Made by a program: the position numbers and the translations under genes. Positions 54,182 through 62,319 of a stretch of 64,000 nucleotides of DNA are shown piece after piece; the first letter of the stretch is position 1, and the number at the start of each line of letters is the position of its first letter. A model generated the notes under the pieces. That model was not told where the DNA came from and ran no database searches. It worked only from the letters and a program-made list of their open reading frames with translations. Origin of the DNA: Candidatus Krumholzibacteriota bacterium (GTDB lineage: Bacteria > Krumholzibacteriota > Krumholzibacteriia > JAJRXK01); assembly GCA_029262065.1 (NCBI GenBank), contig JAJDAC010000007.1, forward strand, positions 1 to 64,000, in the 5' to 3' direction.

Positions 54182-55609
54182 CTACGATGCAAGTTCGCCG
54201 ATGGCGAACACGATGCGTTCGCCGATGATCTCCAACTCGTCCTGACTACAGGTCCACACGTCGATTCGCAGGGCATCGTCTCCCACCTTGGCCAGGATGG
54301 AAGGCTTACCGGCCCGCAGTGCACGCTGCAGGCGCTGGGCATCGACGGTGCGCGTGGGGCGTACCGTAACTTCGTAGCTCGACACCGGGTGCTCCGCGAA
54401 ACTCCCGCCCCCCACCGCGGCTTCGCTGCGTTGGGTGCTGACCGTCCAGCCCGTGGGAACATGAGGATCAATTCGATCCTGCAACGCACGGGCTCGACTG
54501 CGCAGCGCCGTCTTCTTCGTCTTCAGCGACTCGAAGATCGGCAGAGCTGGCGGGTCATCGGTCGCCGCGTAGGCGGCCAGAGTCGCCTCCAGAGCACTGA
54601 GAACGAGCTTGTCACACCGCATGGCCCGCATCATCGGATGACGCGCCATTCGGTCGACCCAGCGCGAGCCGCCGATCACCAAGCCCGCCTGGGGGCCGCC
54701 CAGCAGCTTGTCGCCGCTGAAGGTGATCACGTCGGCGCCGCGACGGAGGCTGGCTGCGACGGTTTCCTCACCGGTCAGGCCGAACCTGCCGAAGTTATAG
54801 AGGGAACCGCTGCCGGCGTCAAAGATCAAACAAGCGCCGCGCTGCCGGCAGAGTTCGGCCAGGCCGTCCAGGGAGGCTTCTTCGGTAAATCCCTCGATCC
54901 GGTAGTTGCTTGGATGCACCTTTACCACCAGATCACCCTCACGCAGCTCCTTGGCGTAGTCGGCCACCTTGGTGCGATTGGTGGTGCCCACCTCCACGAT
55001 CTTGGCACCCGTCGAGCGCATCAGATCGGGCATCCGGAAGCTGCCGCCAATGGCCACCATCTCGCCGCGTGACATGACCGCCCGCCGCCTGGCCCCCAAC
55101 GAATGCACGGCCAGCCACAGAGCGGCCGCGCCGTTGTTGACCACCAGTGCCTGCTCGGCGCCCGTGAGCAGGCGCAACCAATTCGCAATACGTTCGTTGC
55201 GGCTTCCGCGCTGTCCCGTGGACATGTCGACTTCAAGCGCCACGGGCTCGCGCGCCACGCGAGCGACCTCCCGAGCCGCGGCCTCGCTCAGCCTGGCTCG
55301 CCCCAGATTGGTGTGCAACAGCACGCCGGTGGCGTTGATGACCCGCTCCAGGCGTGGCTCCAGCAGCTCGGCGCTGGCATCCATCAGGCGAGCCTCTACG
55401 TCCTTCAACAGGACGGCGCGGGTGGGCGTCTGGGGCCCGAACCGGCGCCTGGCCTTCTTGTTGTCCAGTAGGTCCTCGCGGCACTCCTGCAGCACATCAC
55501 GAAGCAGCGCGACCACGACGTCACGCTTCAATCGGCGCAGCAGACCGCGCACCGCTCGGCGCTCCAAAACCTCCGTGAGCGATGGCAACTGCCGGGCGGG
55601 ATGGCTCAT
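54182..55609 (-). CDS. selA: L-seryl-tRNA(Sec) selenium transferase SelA
   Basis: PLP-dependent enzyme of 475 residues that converts Ser-tRNA(Sec) to Sec-tRNA(Sec) with selenophosphate. It shows the N-terminal domain (LPSLTEVLERRAVRGLL), INATGVLLHTNLGRARLS, VVNNGAAALWLAV, VHPSNYRIEGFTEE, DAGSGSLYNF and the PLP lysine K301 in FSGDKLLGGPQAG. All are standard for SelA. No selB, selD or tRNA(Sec) was found in the window. A promoter with TTGACC and TACGTT lies upstream, divergent from the TonB-like gene. Confidence 0.95.
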   Translation of the reverse strand: MSHPARQLPSLTEVLERRAVRGLLRRLKRDVVVALLRDVLQECREDLLDNKKARRRFGPQTPTRAVLLKDVEARLMDASAELLEPRLERVINATGVLLHTNLGRARLSEAAAREVARVAREPVALEVDMSTGQRGSRNERIANWLRLLTGAEQALVVNNGAAALWLAVHSLGARRRAVMSRGEMVAIGGSFRMPDLMRSTGAKIVEVGTTNRTKVADYAKELREGDLVVKVHPSNYRIEGFTEEASLDGLAELCRQRGACLIFDAGSGSLYNFGRFGLTGEETVAASLRRGADVITFSGDKLLGGPQAGLVIGGSRWVDRMARHPMMRAMRCDKLVLSALEATLAAYAATDDPPALPIFESLKTKKTALRSRARALQDRIDPHVPTGWTVSTQRSEAAVGGGSFAEHPVSSYEVTVRPTRTVDAQRLQRALRAGKPSILAKVGDDALRIDVWTCSQDELEIIGERIVFAIGELAS

Positions 55610-55657
55610 GCGGTCTGAAAACTCGGGCCGTGGGGAAGGTCATGCGGGAAGAGCGGC

Positions 55658-55686
55658 AACGTAGCATAGGGCTATTCCCAGGTCAA
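55658..55686 (-). promoter_or_regulatory. Promoter of selA
   Basis: On the minus strand TTGACC (55686-55681) and TACGTT (55663-55658) are separated by exactly 17 bases. They match the sigma70 consensus at 5/6 and at the three key -10 positions. The site lies about 50 bases before the selA ATG in the divergent gap. Confidence 0.5.
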
Positions 55687-55697
55687 ACCGCCCTCCC

Positions 55698-55726
55698 TTG
55701 ACGCAAAGCAGGACAGGCCCTACTTT
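55698..55726 (+). promoter_or_regulatory. Promoter of the TonB-like gene
   Basis: TTGACG (55698-55703) and TACTTT (55721-55726) are separated by 17 bases, a good sigma70-type promoter. Transcription would start near 55733, leaving about 30 bases of leader. The leader has no strong Shine-Dalgarno sequence. The -35 lies 11 bases from the divergent selA -35, so one bound regulator could affect both genes. Confidence 0.6.
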
Positions 55727-55762
55727 GAGGGAAGCCCCCAAACCCTTGAGATTTTTGTCTTT

Positions 55763-56500
55763 ATGAGCTTTCGACGCTCCAACGAAGATCCCTACCTCAA
55801 GCGCCTGGCGACCGCCGCCGCCGTGGTGACCCTGGGTCTGATCGTCGCCAGCTTCTTTGGCCCCAGTGCCGACCAGATCGATCGGTGGATCAAGCACACC
55901 GGGGCCGAAGGCGATCTGGTACTCCTGGATTACGTGGACATCGTTCCCGACATCGACCCGGTCGTGCAGGAGCAAAAGGAATCGAGCTCCAGCGCCATGG
56001 TCGGGCTCGAGGTCGAACCGCTCGACCTCACTCCCACCGAGTCACCCGAGGTTCTGCCGATCACCACAGAATCGGGCACCAGCAACGCCACCACCGAACT
56101 GGCCGACGACATCCTGAAGGAAACGGGAAATGACACCGAACCCGTGCCGCAGGCCGAGCAACACCGCGCGCAGCAGTCGCTCGACTTCGTACTTCTCAAG
56201 TTCGTGTCGCCCGATTATCCCGCGCAGGCTTCGGCCACCACCCGCGCCCGCGAGGTCTGGGTGATCGTGGCCATGTACGTCGACGCGAGCGGCAAGGTCG
56301 CCGACGCGTACACCACGCGCAACGACGGCGGACCCGCATTCAGCCGGGCCGTGCTCAGCGCCGTGAAACAATGGGAATATGAACCGTTGGTAATCAACGG
56401 CGAGGCGCGCGGTTTCTGGGACGAGATCCACTGGCGGTTCGTCGCCACGCAGAACGGTTACGAAAGCCAGATGGTTCCGCCCTCCCAACGTGGGCGCTAG
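55763..56500 (+). CDS. TonB-family protein (energy-transducer C-terminal domain)
   Basis: A 245-residue inner-membrane-anchored protein. It has a short cytoplasmic start, one membrane helix (about 16-34, ATAAAVVTLGLIVASFFG), an acidic Pro/Thr-rich periplasmic spacer (about 50-135), and a C-terminal domain from about 145 with SPDYPAQASATTRAREVWVIVAMYVDASGKV and VLSAVKQWEYEPLVINGEA, the TonB-C pattern. The spacer is acidic rather than the Pro-Lys/Pro-Glu type of classical TonB, and no ExbB/ExbD genes adjoin. It may be a TonB paralogue with an envelope-structural role. It is the only plus-strand gene within the long minus-strand run and ends 2 bases from the stop of the next gene. Confidence 0.78.
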   Translation: MSFRRSNEDPYLKRLATAAAVVTLGLIVASFFGPSADQIDRWIKHTGAEGDLVLLDYVDIVPDIDPVVQEQKESSSSAMVGLEVEPLDLTPTESPEVLPITTESGTSNATTELADDILKETGNDTEPVPQAEQHRAQQSLDFVLLKFVSPDYPAQASATTRAREVWVIVAMYVDASGKVADAYTTRNDGGPAFSRAVLSAVKQWEYEPLVINGEARGFWDEIHWRFVATQNGYESQMVPPSQRGR

Positions 56501-56502
56501 CC

Positions 56503-58290
56503 CTAGTCGATGCTCTCGTCGTCGGCCGGCTCGGCCACGTAGACATTGGGAAACGCAGTGTACGGGAAGGGCTCGATGCCGGTGCCCTGCACCATTCGTA
56601 GCTTGTCCAGACCCAGCGCCCCTCCGCCACCGTCGATGTGCATAGCCAGTGCCGTGAGCATCTCTTCGCGGCTACGGGCACCCTGGTCGTAGGCATCCAA
56701 CACGGCTTTCACCGCGAAATAGGTCTTCAGCCCAAACGGATTCGAGCTGACCTGAGGAAAACGGCGTCTCCAGAGATCCTCGAATCGATCGCGGTCGGAC
56801 GGCGGAATGAGCGCGATGTCGCTGGGGAACAAAGCCCGGTCCAGGAACTCCCCGACCTCGCGAGTGAGCAGCGTGTTGTTCCAACTGCTGGGGCCGAGTA
56901 GCTGCGTCTCAACGCCATAGAAGGTGAGCTGGGGTGCAATCAACCGCATCTCGGTGGGCGATGCCGGCACGAAAAGGGCTTCGGGCCCCGCTGCGCGCAA
57001 CTGCGCTGCGATCGTGGCAAAGTCGTTTACGTCGCGATCGAACGCAATCTTGGCCACGATCTGTCCGCCCCGCTGCAAGGCCTCGGACTCGAACAGATCG
57101 GCCGCGGTACGCCCTTCTTCGGTTTCTGGATGGAGAATAGCCAGGCGCCGCTTCAACAACGTCTGAACCGCCGCACGGGCCACCAGGCGGGTCTCCACCG
57201 ACTTCGTGAGGTTGGTCTGGAACACAGTTTCGCCCAGGTCGCTGATCGTCTCCTGCGTTGCGGTGGGAGATATCAGGGGGACGCCCCGCTCGGAGCACAA
57301 CGTTGCCACGGCAATGGTCTCGGCCGAGAGCAATGCTCCCACCAAGGCCAACGCATCTTCATTCTCGATCAGCTGCCGCGCGAACTGTACGGCGCGGACG
57401 CCGTCGCCTCGCGTATCCATGGAGATGAGTTCGATTTCCTGACCGGTAGCACGGCTGTGCTCCTCGAGAGCGAGCAGGGCACCGTCGTACATGGCCTGAC
57501 CCATGGCAGCGTATTCTCCGGTGAGCGGGCAAAGCAATCCCAACCGGGCCTGGGCCGCCAAGCGGAAGCCGTCGCTCACTTCGTAGCCTTGCTCGCGCAG
57601 ATCGGCCAGGAGTCTTCGTGCCTCGTTTCCATATTTGCTTTCGGGGTAATCCTGCAGGAAGGATTCCAGCATGGCGCCGGTCACCCCGACATCTCTTCCC
57701 GCATCGTAGGATCGTTGGGCCCGAAGGAAGTGAACGTAGCTACCCAGGATGGTATCGCCCTGCTCTCGCGCGAGGCGTTCGATCTGTTCGTCGCGTAGCT
57801 TGGTGTCGATGATGTCCTTGAGACGCAGCGCCGCTTCGTCGCGACGCGAATCCTCGCCGCTCACTTCATAGTACTCGGCGTAGGCATTGGTGGCGTCGAA
57901 CCAACGACTGCGACCCTCGTAGAATCGCGCCAGCTCCCACCAGGCGGTCGGCGCATGCTCACCATCGGGGTACGCGGTAACCAGCCGCTCGTAGGCCAGG
58001 CGAGCGCCAGCGGCATCGCCCTGCTCACTGGCCGCCTGCGCGACCAGCGCCATGACGTGGTCAGCCTGCGGCGCATCGGAATGACGTTGCAGGAACTCGT
58101 CTCCCGCTTCGCGCACCGAAACCCAATCGCCGCTGGCGGCCAACGCAACGATGGCTTCGTGCTGCCGCTTGGCATCGGAACGCGCCGGATCGGTGGACAC
58201 GCCCGAGGTGCGACCAGGCGGGCGCGAGCATCCGGATACGGCCAGGGCCGCAATGGCCAGAATGAGAATGAGAGTTCGATTGCGTCGCAT
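56503..58290 (-). CDS. Lipoprotein with TPR-like N-terminus and periplasmic-binding-protein (LpoA/Peripla_BP_6-like) domain
   Basis: A 595-residue predicted lipoprotein with signal ILILAIAALAVSGC (lipidated C21). Residues about 35-215 are TPR/YbgF-like helices (YERLVTAYPDGEHAPTAWWELARFYEG). From about 228 a type I periplasmic-binding fold starts LGLLCPLTGEYAAMGQAMYDGALLALEE and continues VGALLSAETIAVATLCSERGVPLISPTAT. TPR plus this fold is the domain plan of LpoA-like penicillin-binding protein activators, but also of amino-acid-binding proteins. No ABC transporter genes adjoin, which favours an envelope-assembly role. Confidence 0.8.
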   Translation of the reverse strand: MRRNRTLILILAIAALAVSGCSRPPGRTSGVSTDPARSDAKRQHEAIVALAASGDWVSVREAGDEFLQRHSDAPQADHVMALVAQAASEQGDAAGARLAYERLVTAYPDGEHAPTAWWELARFYEGRSRWFDATNAYAEYYEVSGEDSRRDEAALRLKDIIDTKLRDEQIERLAREQGDTILGSYVHFLRAQRSYDAGRDVGVTGAMLESFLQDYPESKYGNEARRLLADLREQGYEVSDGFRLAAQARLGLLCPLTGEYAAMGQAMYDGALLALEEHSRATGQEIELISMDTRGDGVRAVQFARQLIENEDALALVGALLSAETIAVATLCSERGVPLISPTATQETISDLGETVFQTNLTKSVETRLVARAAVQTLLKRRLAILHPETEEGRTAADLFESEALQRGGQIVAKIAFDRDVNDFATIAAQLRAAGPEALFVPASPTEMRLIAPQLTFYGVETQLLGPSSWNNTLLTREVGEFLDRALFPSDIALIPPSDRDRFEDLWRRRFPQVSSNPFGLKTYFAVKAVLDAYDQGARSREEMLTALAMHIDGGGGALGLDKLRMVQGTGIEPFPYTAFPNVYVAEPADDESID

Positions 58291-58292
58291 GA

Positions 58293-58814
58293 TCAGGATT
58301 CCTTCCCGAGATAGACCGCGGCCAGATCGCGATATTCCTGGGCGTGCTCACGGCGCGCCTGACGGTTTGCTTCGTCCAGTTCCCGCTTAATCTTGGCTGG
58401 TACACCCGCCACCAGTCGATCCGATGGAATGACCATGCGCTCGGGCACCACGGCACCCGCGGCCACGATGCTGTACGCCCCCACTTCGGCCAGGTCCAAC
58501 AACACGCTCTTCATTCCCACCAAAGCGCACTCCTGGACATGGGCACCATGGATGATGGCGTGATGGCCCACCGACACGTTGGGTCCCAACACGGTAGTGC
58601 TGTGTTCGGTGGTGGCGTGCAACATGCAGCCGTCCTGCACGTTGCTACCTCGGCCCACCACGATGCGTCCGCAATCGCCTCGAAGCACGCTACCCCACCA
58701 GATCGAAACATCGTCTTCCAGTATCACGTCGCCAATGATCACCACATTGTCCGACAGATAGACGTTGGACCCGATCTGGGGAACCAGACCCTGGTATTCC
58801 TTGATGATAGCCAT
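58293..58814 (-). CDS. Gamma-class carbonic anhydrase-like hexapeptide protein
   Basis: Left-handed beta-helix protein of 173 residues of the gamma-carbonic-anhydrase/YrdA/PaaY family. Hexapeptide turns start at NVVIIGDVILEDDVSIWWGSVLRGD. The metal-binding histidines are visible in MLHATTEHST (one) and VGHHAIIHGAHV (two). RGDCGRIVVGRGSNVQDG is the conserved family segment. The C-terminal 35 residues form a helix. Whether it hydrates CO2 or has another acyl-transfer role is not decidable. The ATG follows the BFN gene stop by 15 bases. Confidence 0.9.
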   Translation of the reverse strand: MAIIKEYQGLVPQIGSNVYLSDNVVIIGDVILEDDVSIWWGSVLRGDCGRIVVGRGSNVQDGCMLHATTEHSTTVLGPNVSVGHHAIIHGAHVQECALVGMKSVLLDLAEVGAYSIVAAGAVVPERMVIPSDRLVAGVPAKIKRELDEANRQARREHAQEYRDLAAVYLGKES

Positions 58815-58829
58815 GCTGCGCTTCCGCTC

Positions 58830-59360
58830 TCAGCTCGAGGGGGGAATCTCGTCGTCGTCTGGCGGTGGCGGGCCCTCGCCCTTCTCGACGCTACGTAGGA
58901 GGGCATCGAGATCAGCCTGCATTTCGTCGGTGCCGTCCGAATCGGACTCTTCTTCGAACTGATAGAGGTTCTCCGACTGGCTGGCCAGAAGTTCTTCGGT
59001 CAGGAAGATGGGGCACTCCGCGCGCACGGCCAAGGCCACCGAATCACTGGGTCGAGCATCGATCGAGATGATCTCGTGCTCCCGATTCAGAAAGATGCGG
59101 GCGAAGAACGTGTTGTCCTGGATGGTGGTGATCACCACGCGCGTGACCGTCGCGTTCAGGCCGTCGATCACCTGCTTGAGTAGATCATGGGTGAGGGGGC
59201 GCTCGAACTTCTGCTTGCGCAGCGCCATGGCAATGGCGTTGGCCTCATTCAGACCGATCCAGATGGGCAGGTACTTCTGCATATTGGGCACCTTCAACAA
59301 CAAGACGTGACTGCCCGTCTTCTTGTCGGGAATGAGCCCCCCCACTTTGACCTCGATCAT
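58830..59360 (-). CDS. Bifunctional nuclease (BFN/DUF151) domain protein
   Basis: A 176-residue protein. Residues 1-135 match the BFN family: VLLLKVPNMQKYLPIWIGLNEANAIAMAL, RPLTHDLLKQVIDGL, VVITTIQDNTFFARIFL and DARPSDSVALAVRAECPIF. Family members have reported RNase/DNase activity. The C-terminal 40 residues are acidic and Pro-rich (EGPPPPDDDEIPPSS) and probably disordered. Role here unknown. Confidence 0.9.
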   Translation of the reverse strand: MIEVKVGGLIPDKKTGSHVLLLKVPNMQKYLPIWIGLNEANAIAMALRKQKFERPLTHDLLKQVIDGLNATVTRVVITTIQDNTFFARIFLNREHEIISIDARPSDSVALAVRAECPIFLTEELLASQSENLYQFEEESDSDGTDEMQADLDALLRSVEKGEGPPPPDDDEIPPSS

Positions 59361-59371
59361 TTCAGCTCCAC

Positions 59372-59857
59372 CTACTCCACCTCGAACCCAATGGTCTTCA
59401 AAACGGCGCCGTCCTTGGTCATGATCTTAACTTCCCAGCTTCCGGTCCACGAAGCAAGCAGCCGCTTGCTGCTCCAGGTTCGCCAGGCGGGTCCGCGGAC
59501 CGGCAACTCCACCCGCGCCCGGGTGGTTCCCTCGTGGATCCAGGCGTGGACGACCGTTTCGCCCTGCCCACCCACGATACGCGTCCAGCAGATCAGTCGC
59601 TCCTCCCGTACCGAGAATCGGTCGCCGGCGTTCACCGGTTGATGCTCCTGAACTTCCGTGCAGATGACCGCCTCGGCCACCGTGAGAGAGGCGGGGCCTG
59701 GGGCATCGACCGGCGGAGTATCGGCAGCGGGGGCGTCGGTGGCAGGCTCTTCGTCGCCGGCCGCGGCCCCCGGGGTGGCGGGCACGGCCAGTGACACGAC
59801 CAGCAGCATCGCCGCCACGGCCCAAGGAGTGCTCAAGGTGTAGATTCTCATGCTCAT
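59372..59857 (-). CDS. DUF2914 domain exported protein
   Basis: A 161-residue protein. The ATG at 59857 has GGAG six bases upstream and gives a signal peptide (STPWAVAAMLLVVSLAVPATPGAAA), then an Ala/Pro/Asp-rich spacer and a DUF2914 domain: VAEAVICTEVQEHQPVNAG, LICWTRIVGGQGETVVHAWI, ARVELPVRGPAWRTWSSKRLL and WTGSWEVKIMTKDG. The domain's function is unknown. The gene starts after the terminator of the PpiC gene and so needs its own promoter, which I could not clearly identify. Confidence 0.85.
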   Translation of the reverse strand: MSMRIYTLSTPWAVAAMLLVVSLAVPATPGAAAGDEEPATDAPAADTPPVDAPGPASLTVAEAVICTEVQEHQPVNAGDRFSVREERLICWTRIVGGQGETVVHAWIHEGTTRARVELPVRGPAWRTWSSKRLLASWTGSWEVKIMTKDGAVLKTIGFEVE

Positions 59858-59912
59858 TTCCAACTCCTTCTGCGGCTTACCATGAAACCGCGCCCCCAGG
59901 TAAATCAAGACA

Positions 59913-59968
59913 AAACCGCCCCCCGGAATTCCCGAGAGGCGGTTTGGACCGAACGCAGAGGGCGTTCG
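59913..59968 (-). terminator. Terminator after the PpiC lipoprotein gene
   Basis: On the minus strand two hairpins follow the stop at 59974. The first is CGAACGC/GCGTTCG (59968-59950, 5-base loop). The second is AAACCGCC/GGCGGTTT (59945-59913) with a 17-base loop containing the palindrome GGAATTCC, followed by TTTTG. The U tract is short, so strength is uncertain, but the arrangement fits the end of the rplI-manB-manC-ppiC run. Confidence 0.6.
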
Positions 59969-59973
59969 AAGGT

Positions 59974-61215
59974 CTACTGCCCCTGGAGCTCCTGGATCTT
60001 TCCATGCACGTCTGATGGCGCCTGAGGCGATCCCTCGCGCAGCGTAGGCTGGCTTCGACCCAGATTTTTCAGCATGTATTGGGCCGATTCGGCGTACTCA
60101 CTGTCGGGGTAGTTACGAATGAGCTTGCGGAACGAAACCGCGGCCTCGCCCGTGCTACCAAATTCTTCGCTTTGGATGAAACCCACCATGAACTGCGCCT
60201 GATGGGCCCGTTCGTCGTCGGGGTACTGGTCAACCAACGTCTGGTAGTAGTAGAGCTTGGCGTGGTTGTTGCGTGTCTCCGCACCCAGTCGGAAGAGCTG
60301 TTCGGCGGTACGCGAATCGTCTTGCTGGTACTCGCCGTAGCGCTCGACTCCCAGCGTTGCCTTCAGTTCCTTCATGTGGGCTTCGTACAACTCACGCGCG
60401 ATCACCGGTCGCAACTCGGTGGAAATCCGATCGCTGGCGTCTTCGAGTGACAGCTGCTCGGCCGCGACCTTCGCACCGACTTTGATGATGTGCCAATTGT
60501 CACCAATCCTGATTGGTTCGGTGTAACCATTCTCGGGCGTGGCAAACGCGGCGTTGGTGAAGTCCTGCACGAAGCCGAGTCCCATGACGTAGCCATCGGG
60601 ATTGAACCAGCCCACCAGACCCTCGTTGGTTCGTGTGTTCTCATCTTGACTGTACTGCGCAGCCGCCTGACCGAAACGAAGGTCGCCGGCTTGCAACTTC
60701 TCGTAGGCTTCGCGAATCCGGTCCTCGTTCTCGTTCATTATGTGATAACCAAGCGCGCGACCCAGAGTGCGGTACTGCTCCTTGTTGCTTTCGTAGTGCT
60801 CAGCCACCGCTTCGTCGCTAGCCTTCACATCGTCACGAAACTTCTTGTCGTGGTACGCCTTGACCAGGATCGAACGACGCGCCACATCCAGGCGCCTTTC
60901 TACCTCTGGCCAAAGGTCGAACTTCTCCGCCTCGGCCTGCTGGTACAACAGTGTCTCGTCGACCAGGTAGTCGAGGAATCGGTTCTTCCAATTGTCGCCG
61001 CTGTAGCGTTCCTTGTCGGTCGCCGAGATGTTGGCGTAGCGGAAATCGAAATAGGCCTGGGTAATGTCGACGTCACCGATGCGGGCGATCACGGGCGAAA
61101 AATCCTGCCCGAATTGATCGGCTACATCGGGTATCGACGTGGAGCCCTTCTCTTCGGCTCCGCCACACGCGAGTAGCGTGAAGGCAATCATGATCATGAC
61201 GAGATTTCTTCTCAC
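59974..61215 (-). CDS. PpiC/parvulin-type prolyl isomerase lipoprotein with TPR tail
   Basis: A 413-residue predicted lipoprotein (IMIAFTLLACGG, lipid Cys at 17). A SurA-like N-terminal region (VADQFGQDFSPVIARIGDVDITQAYFDFRY) precedes a parvulin domain at about 150-255, with ALGYHIMNENEDRIREAYEKL, FGQAAAQYSQDENTRTNEGLVGWF and RIGDNWHIIKV. TPR-like repeats follow, with LYYYQTLVDQYPDDERAHQAQFMVGF and RKLIRNYPDSEYAESAQYML. It probably folds outer-membrane or secreted proteins. The GTG start has a strong GGAGGAA five bases upstream. Confidence 0.85.
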   Translation of the reverse strand: MRRNLVMIMIAFTLLACGGAEEKGSTSIPDVADQFGQDFSPVIARIGDVDITQAYFDFRYANISATDKERYSGDNWKNRFLDYLVDETLLYQQAEAEKFDLWPEVERRLDVARRSILVKAYHDKKFRDDVKASDEAVAEHYESNKEQYRTLGRALGYHIMNENEDRIREAYEKLQAGDLRFGQAAAQYSQDENTRTNEGLVGWFNPDGYVMGLGFVQDFTNAAFATPENGYTEPIRIGDNWHIIKVGAKVAAEQLSLEDASDRISTELRPVIARELYEAHMKELKATLGVERYGEYQQDDSRTAEQLFRLGAETRNNHAKLYYYQTLVDQYPDDERAHQAQFMVGFIQSEEFGSTGEAAVSFRKLIRNYPDSEYAESAQYMLKNLGRSQPTLREGSPQAPSDVHGKIQELQGQ

Positions 61216-61243
61216 AATATTTCCTCCGGGATCCTCGCGGTAC

Positions 61244-62314
61244 CTACAGGTACTGCGTGAGTCCGCGTTCCTTCAGTCGATCAAGCACGCCGCGAACCTC
61301 CTGGGCGTGCTCGGCCGAACAAACGAGAGTGGCATCTTCGGTGTGTACCACGACCAGATCGCGAACACCCACCAGCGCTGTCAACCGGCCGGGGCCGTAT
61401 ACAATGTTCTCCGCGCTGTCCACGGCCAGAATCTCGCCGTGGGCGGCGTTGCCTTGGGCATCGCGAGGCCAGAGGTCTCGCATGGCTACCCAGTGGCCGA
61501 CGTCGTTCCAGTCGAACGTGGCGGGTAGAACCACCACGTTGTCGGCTCGCTCCATGAGCCCGTAGTCGATCGAGATGGACGGAACCTGGCCGTAGGCCAA
61601 TTCCAACGCCGAAGCAAAGCCGGAAGTTCCCAGCTGCTTCGCAGCTTCCCGGCAGGGGGCCACGACGTCGCTCAGATGACGCTCCAGGCCAGCCAGGACC
61701 ACTGAGGCACGCCAGGCAAACATGCCGCTGTTCCAGTAGTGACGTCTGCTATCGACGTAGGTCTGCGCGGTCTCGCGGTCGGGCTTCTCGCAGAAGGCAG
61801 CAACCCGACGTGCACCTCCGTTGAGGTCTTCGGCCGCTTCGATGTAGCCGTAACCGGTTTCGGGACGGGTGGCCTTCATACCAAAAGTGATGAGCACATC
61901 CTCGGCCGCCGCCAGCTCCAGCGCCTGTTGCAAGCTACTGCGAAACACCTTGGCCGGACTGATCAGGTGATCGCTGGGCAACACCGCGAAGGTGGCCTCG
62001 GGATCTTCCCGCTCGAGCAGAGCCGCCGCCAGCGCCACCGCGGGCGCGGTGTTGCGTCCCACGGGCTCGGCGATGATATGGTCGCGGGGAATGTCCGGCA
62101 GCATCTGCGCCACGGCGGGCGCCAGGTCGTCGCTGGTAATCACCCATTGGCGTGACGCCGGAATCAGGGGCTCGATTCGATCGAGCGTGAGCGACAACAG
62201 ACTGCCCTCGCCGGTGAAATCCAGCAACTGCTTGGGATTGGCATGACGCGACAGGGGCCAGAAGCGCGTGCCTCTACCGCCGGCCAGAATGAACGCGTGG
62301 CTGGGCGCCGCCAT
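61244..62314 (-). CDS. manC: Mannose-1-phosphate guanylyltransferase
   Basis: Makes GDP-mannose from mannose-1-phosphate and GTP; 356 residues. It has the nucleotidyltransferase signature FILAGGRGTRFWPLSR and NPKQLLDF, then VLPSDHLI, PETGYGYIEAAE, YWNSGMFAWRA and DYGLMERADNVVVLPATFDWNDVG. The ManC-type C-terminal cupin isomerase domain is absent, so this is a single-function enzyme. It follows the phosphomannomutase gene by 5 bases and should feed the polyprenyl-mannose synthase of the glycan island. Confidence 0.93.
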   Translation of the reverse strand: MAAPSHAFILAGGRGTRFWPLSRHANPKQLLDFTGEGSLLSLTLDRIEPLIPASRQWVITSDDLAPAVAQMLPDIPRDHIIAEPVGRNTAPAVALAAALLEREDPEATFAVLPSDHLISPAKVFRSSLQQALELAAAEDVLITFGMKATRPETGYGYIEAAEDLNGGARRVAAFCEKPDRETAQTYVDSRRHYWNSGMFAWRASVVLAGLERHLSDVVAPCREAAKQLGTSGFASALELAYGQVPSISIDYGLMERADNVVVLPATFDWNDVGHWVAMRDLWPRDAQGNAAHGEILAVDSAENIVYGPGRLTALVGVRDLVVVHTEDATLVCSAEHAQEVRGVLDRLKERGLTQYL

Positions 62315-62319
62315 GGTGG

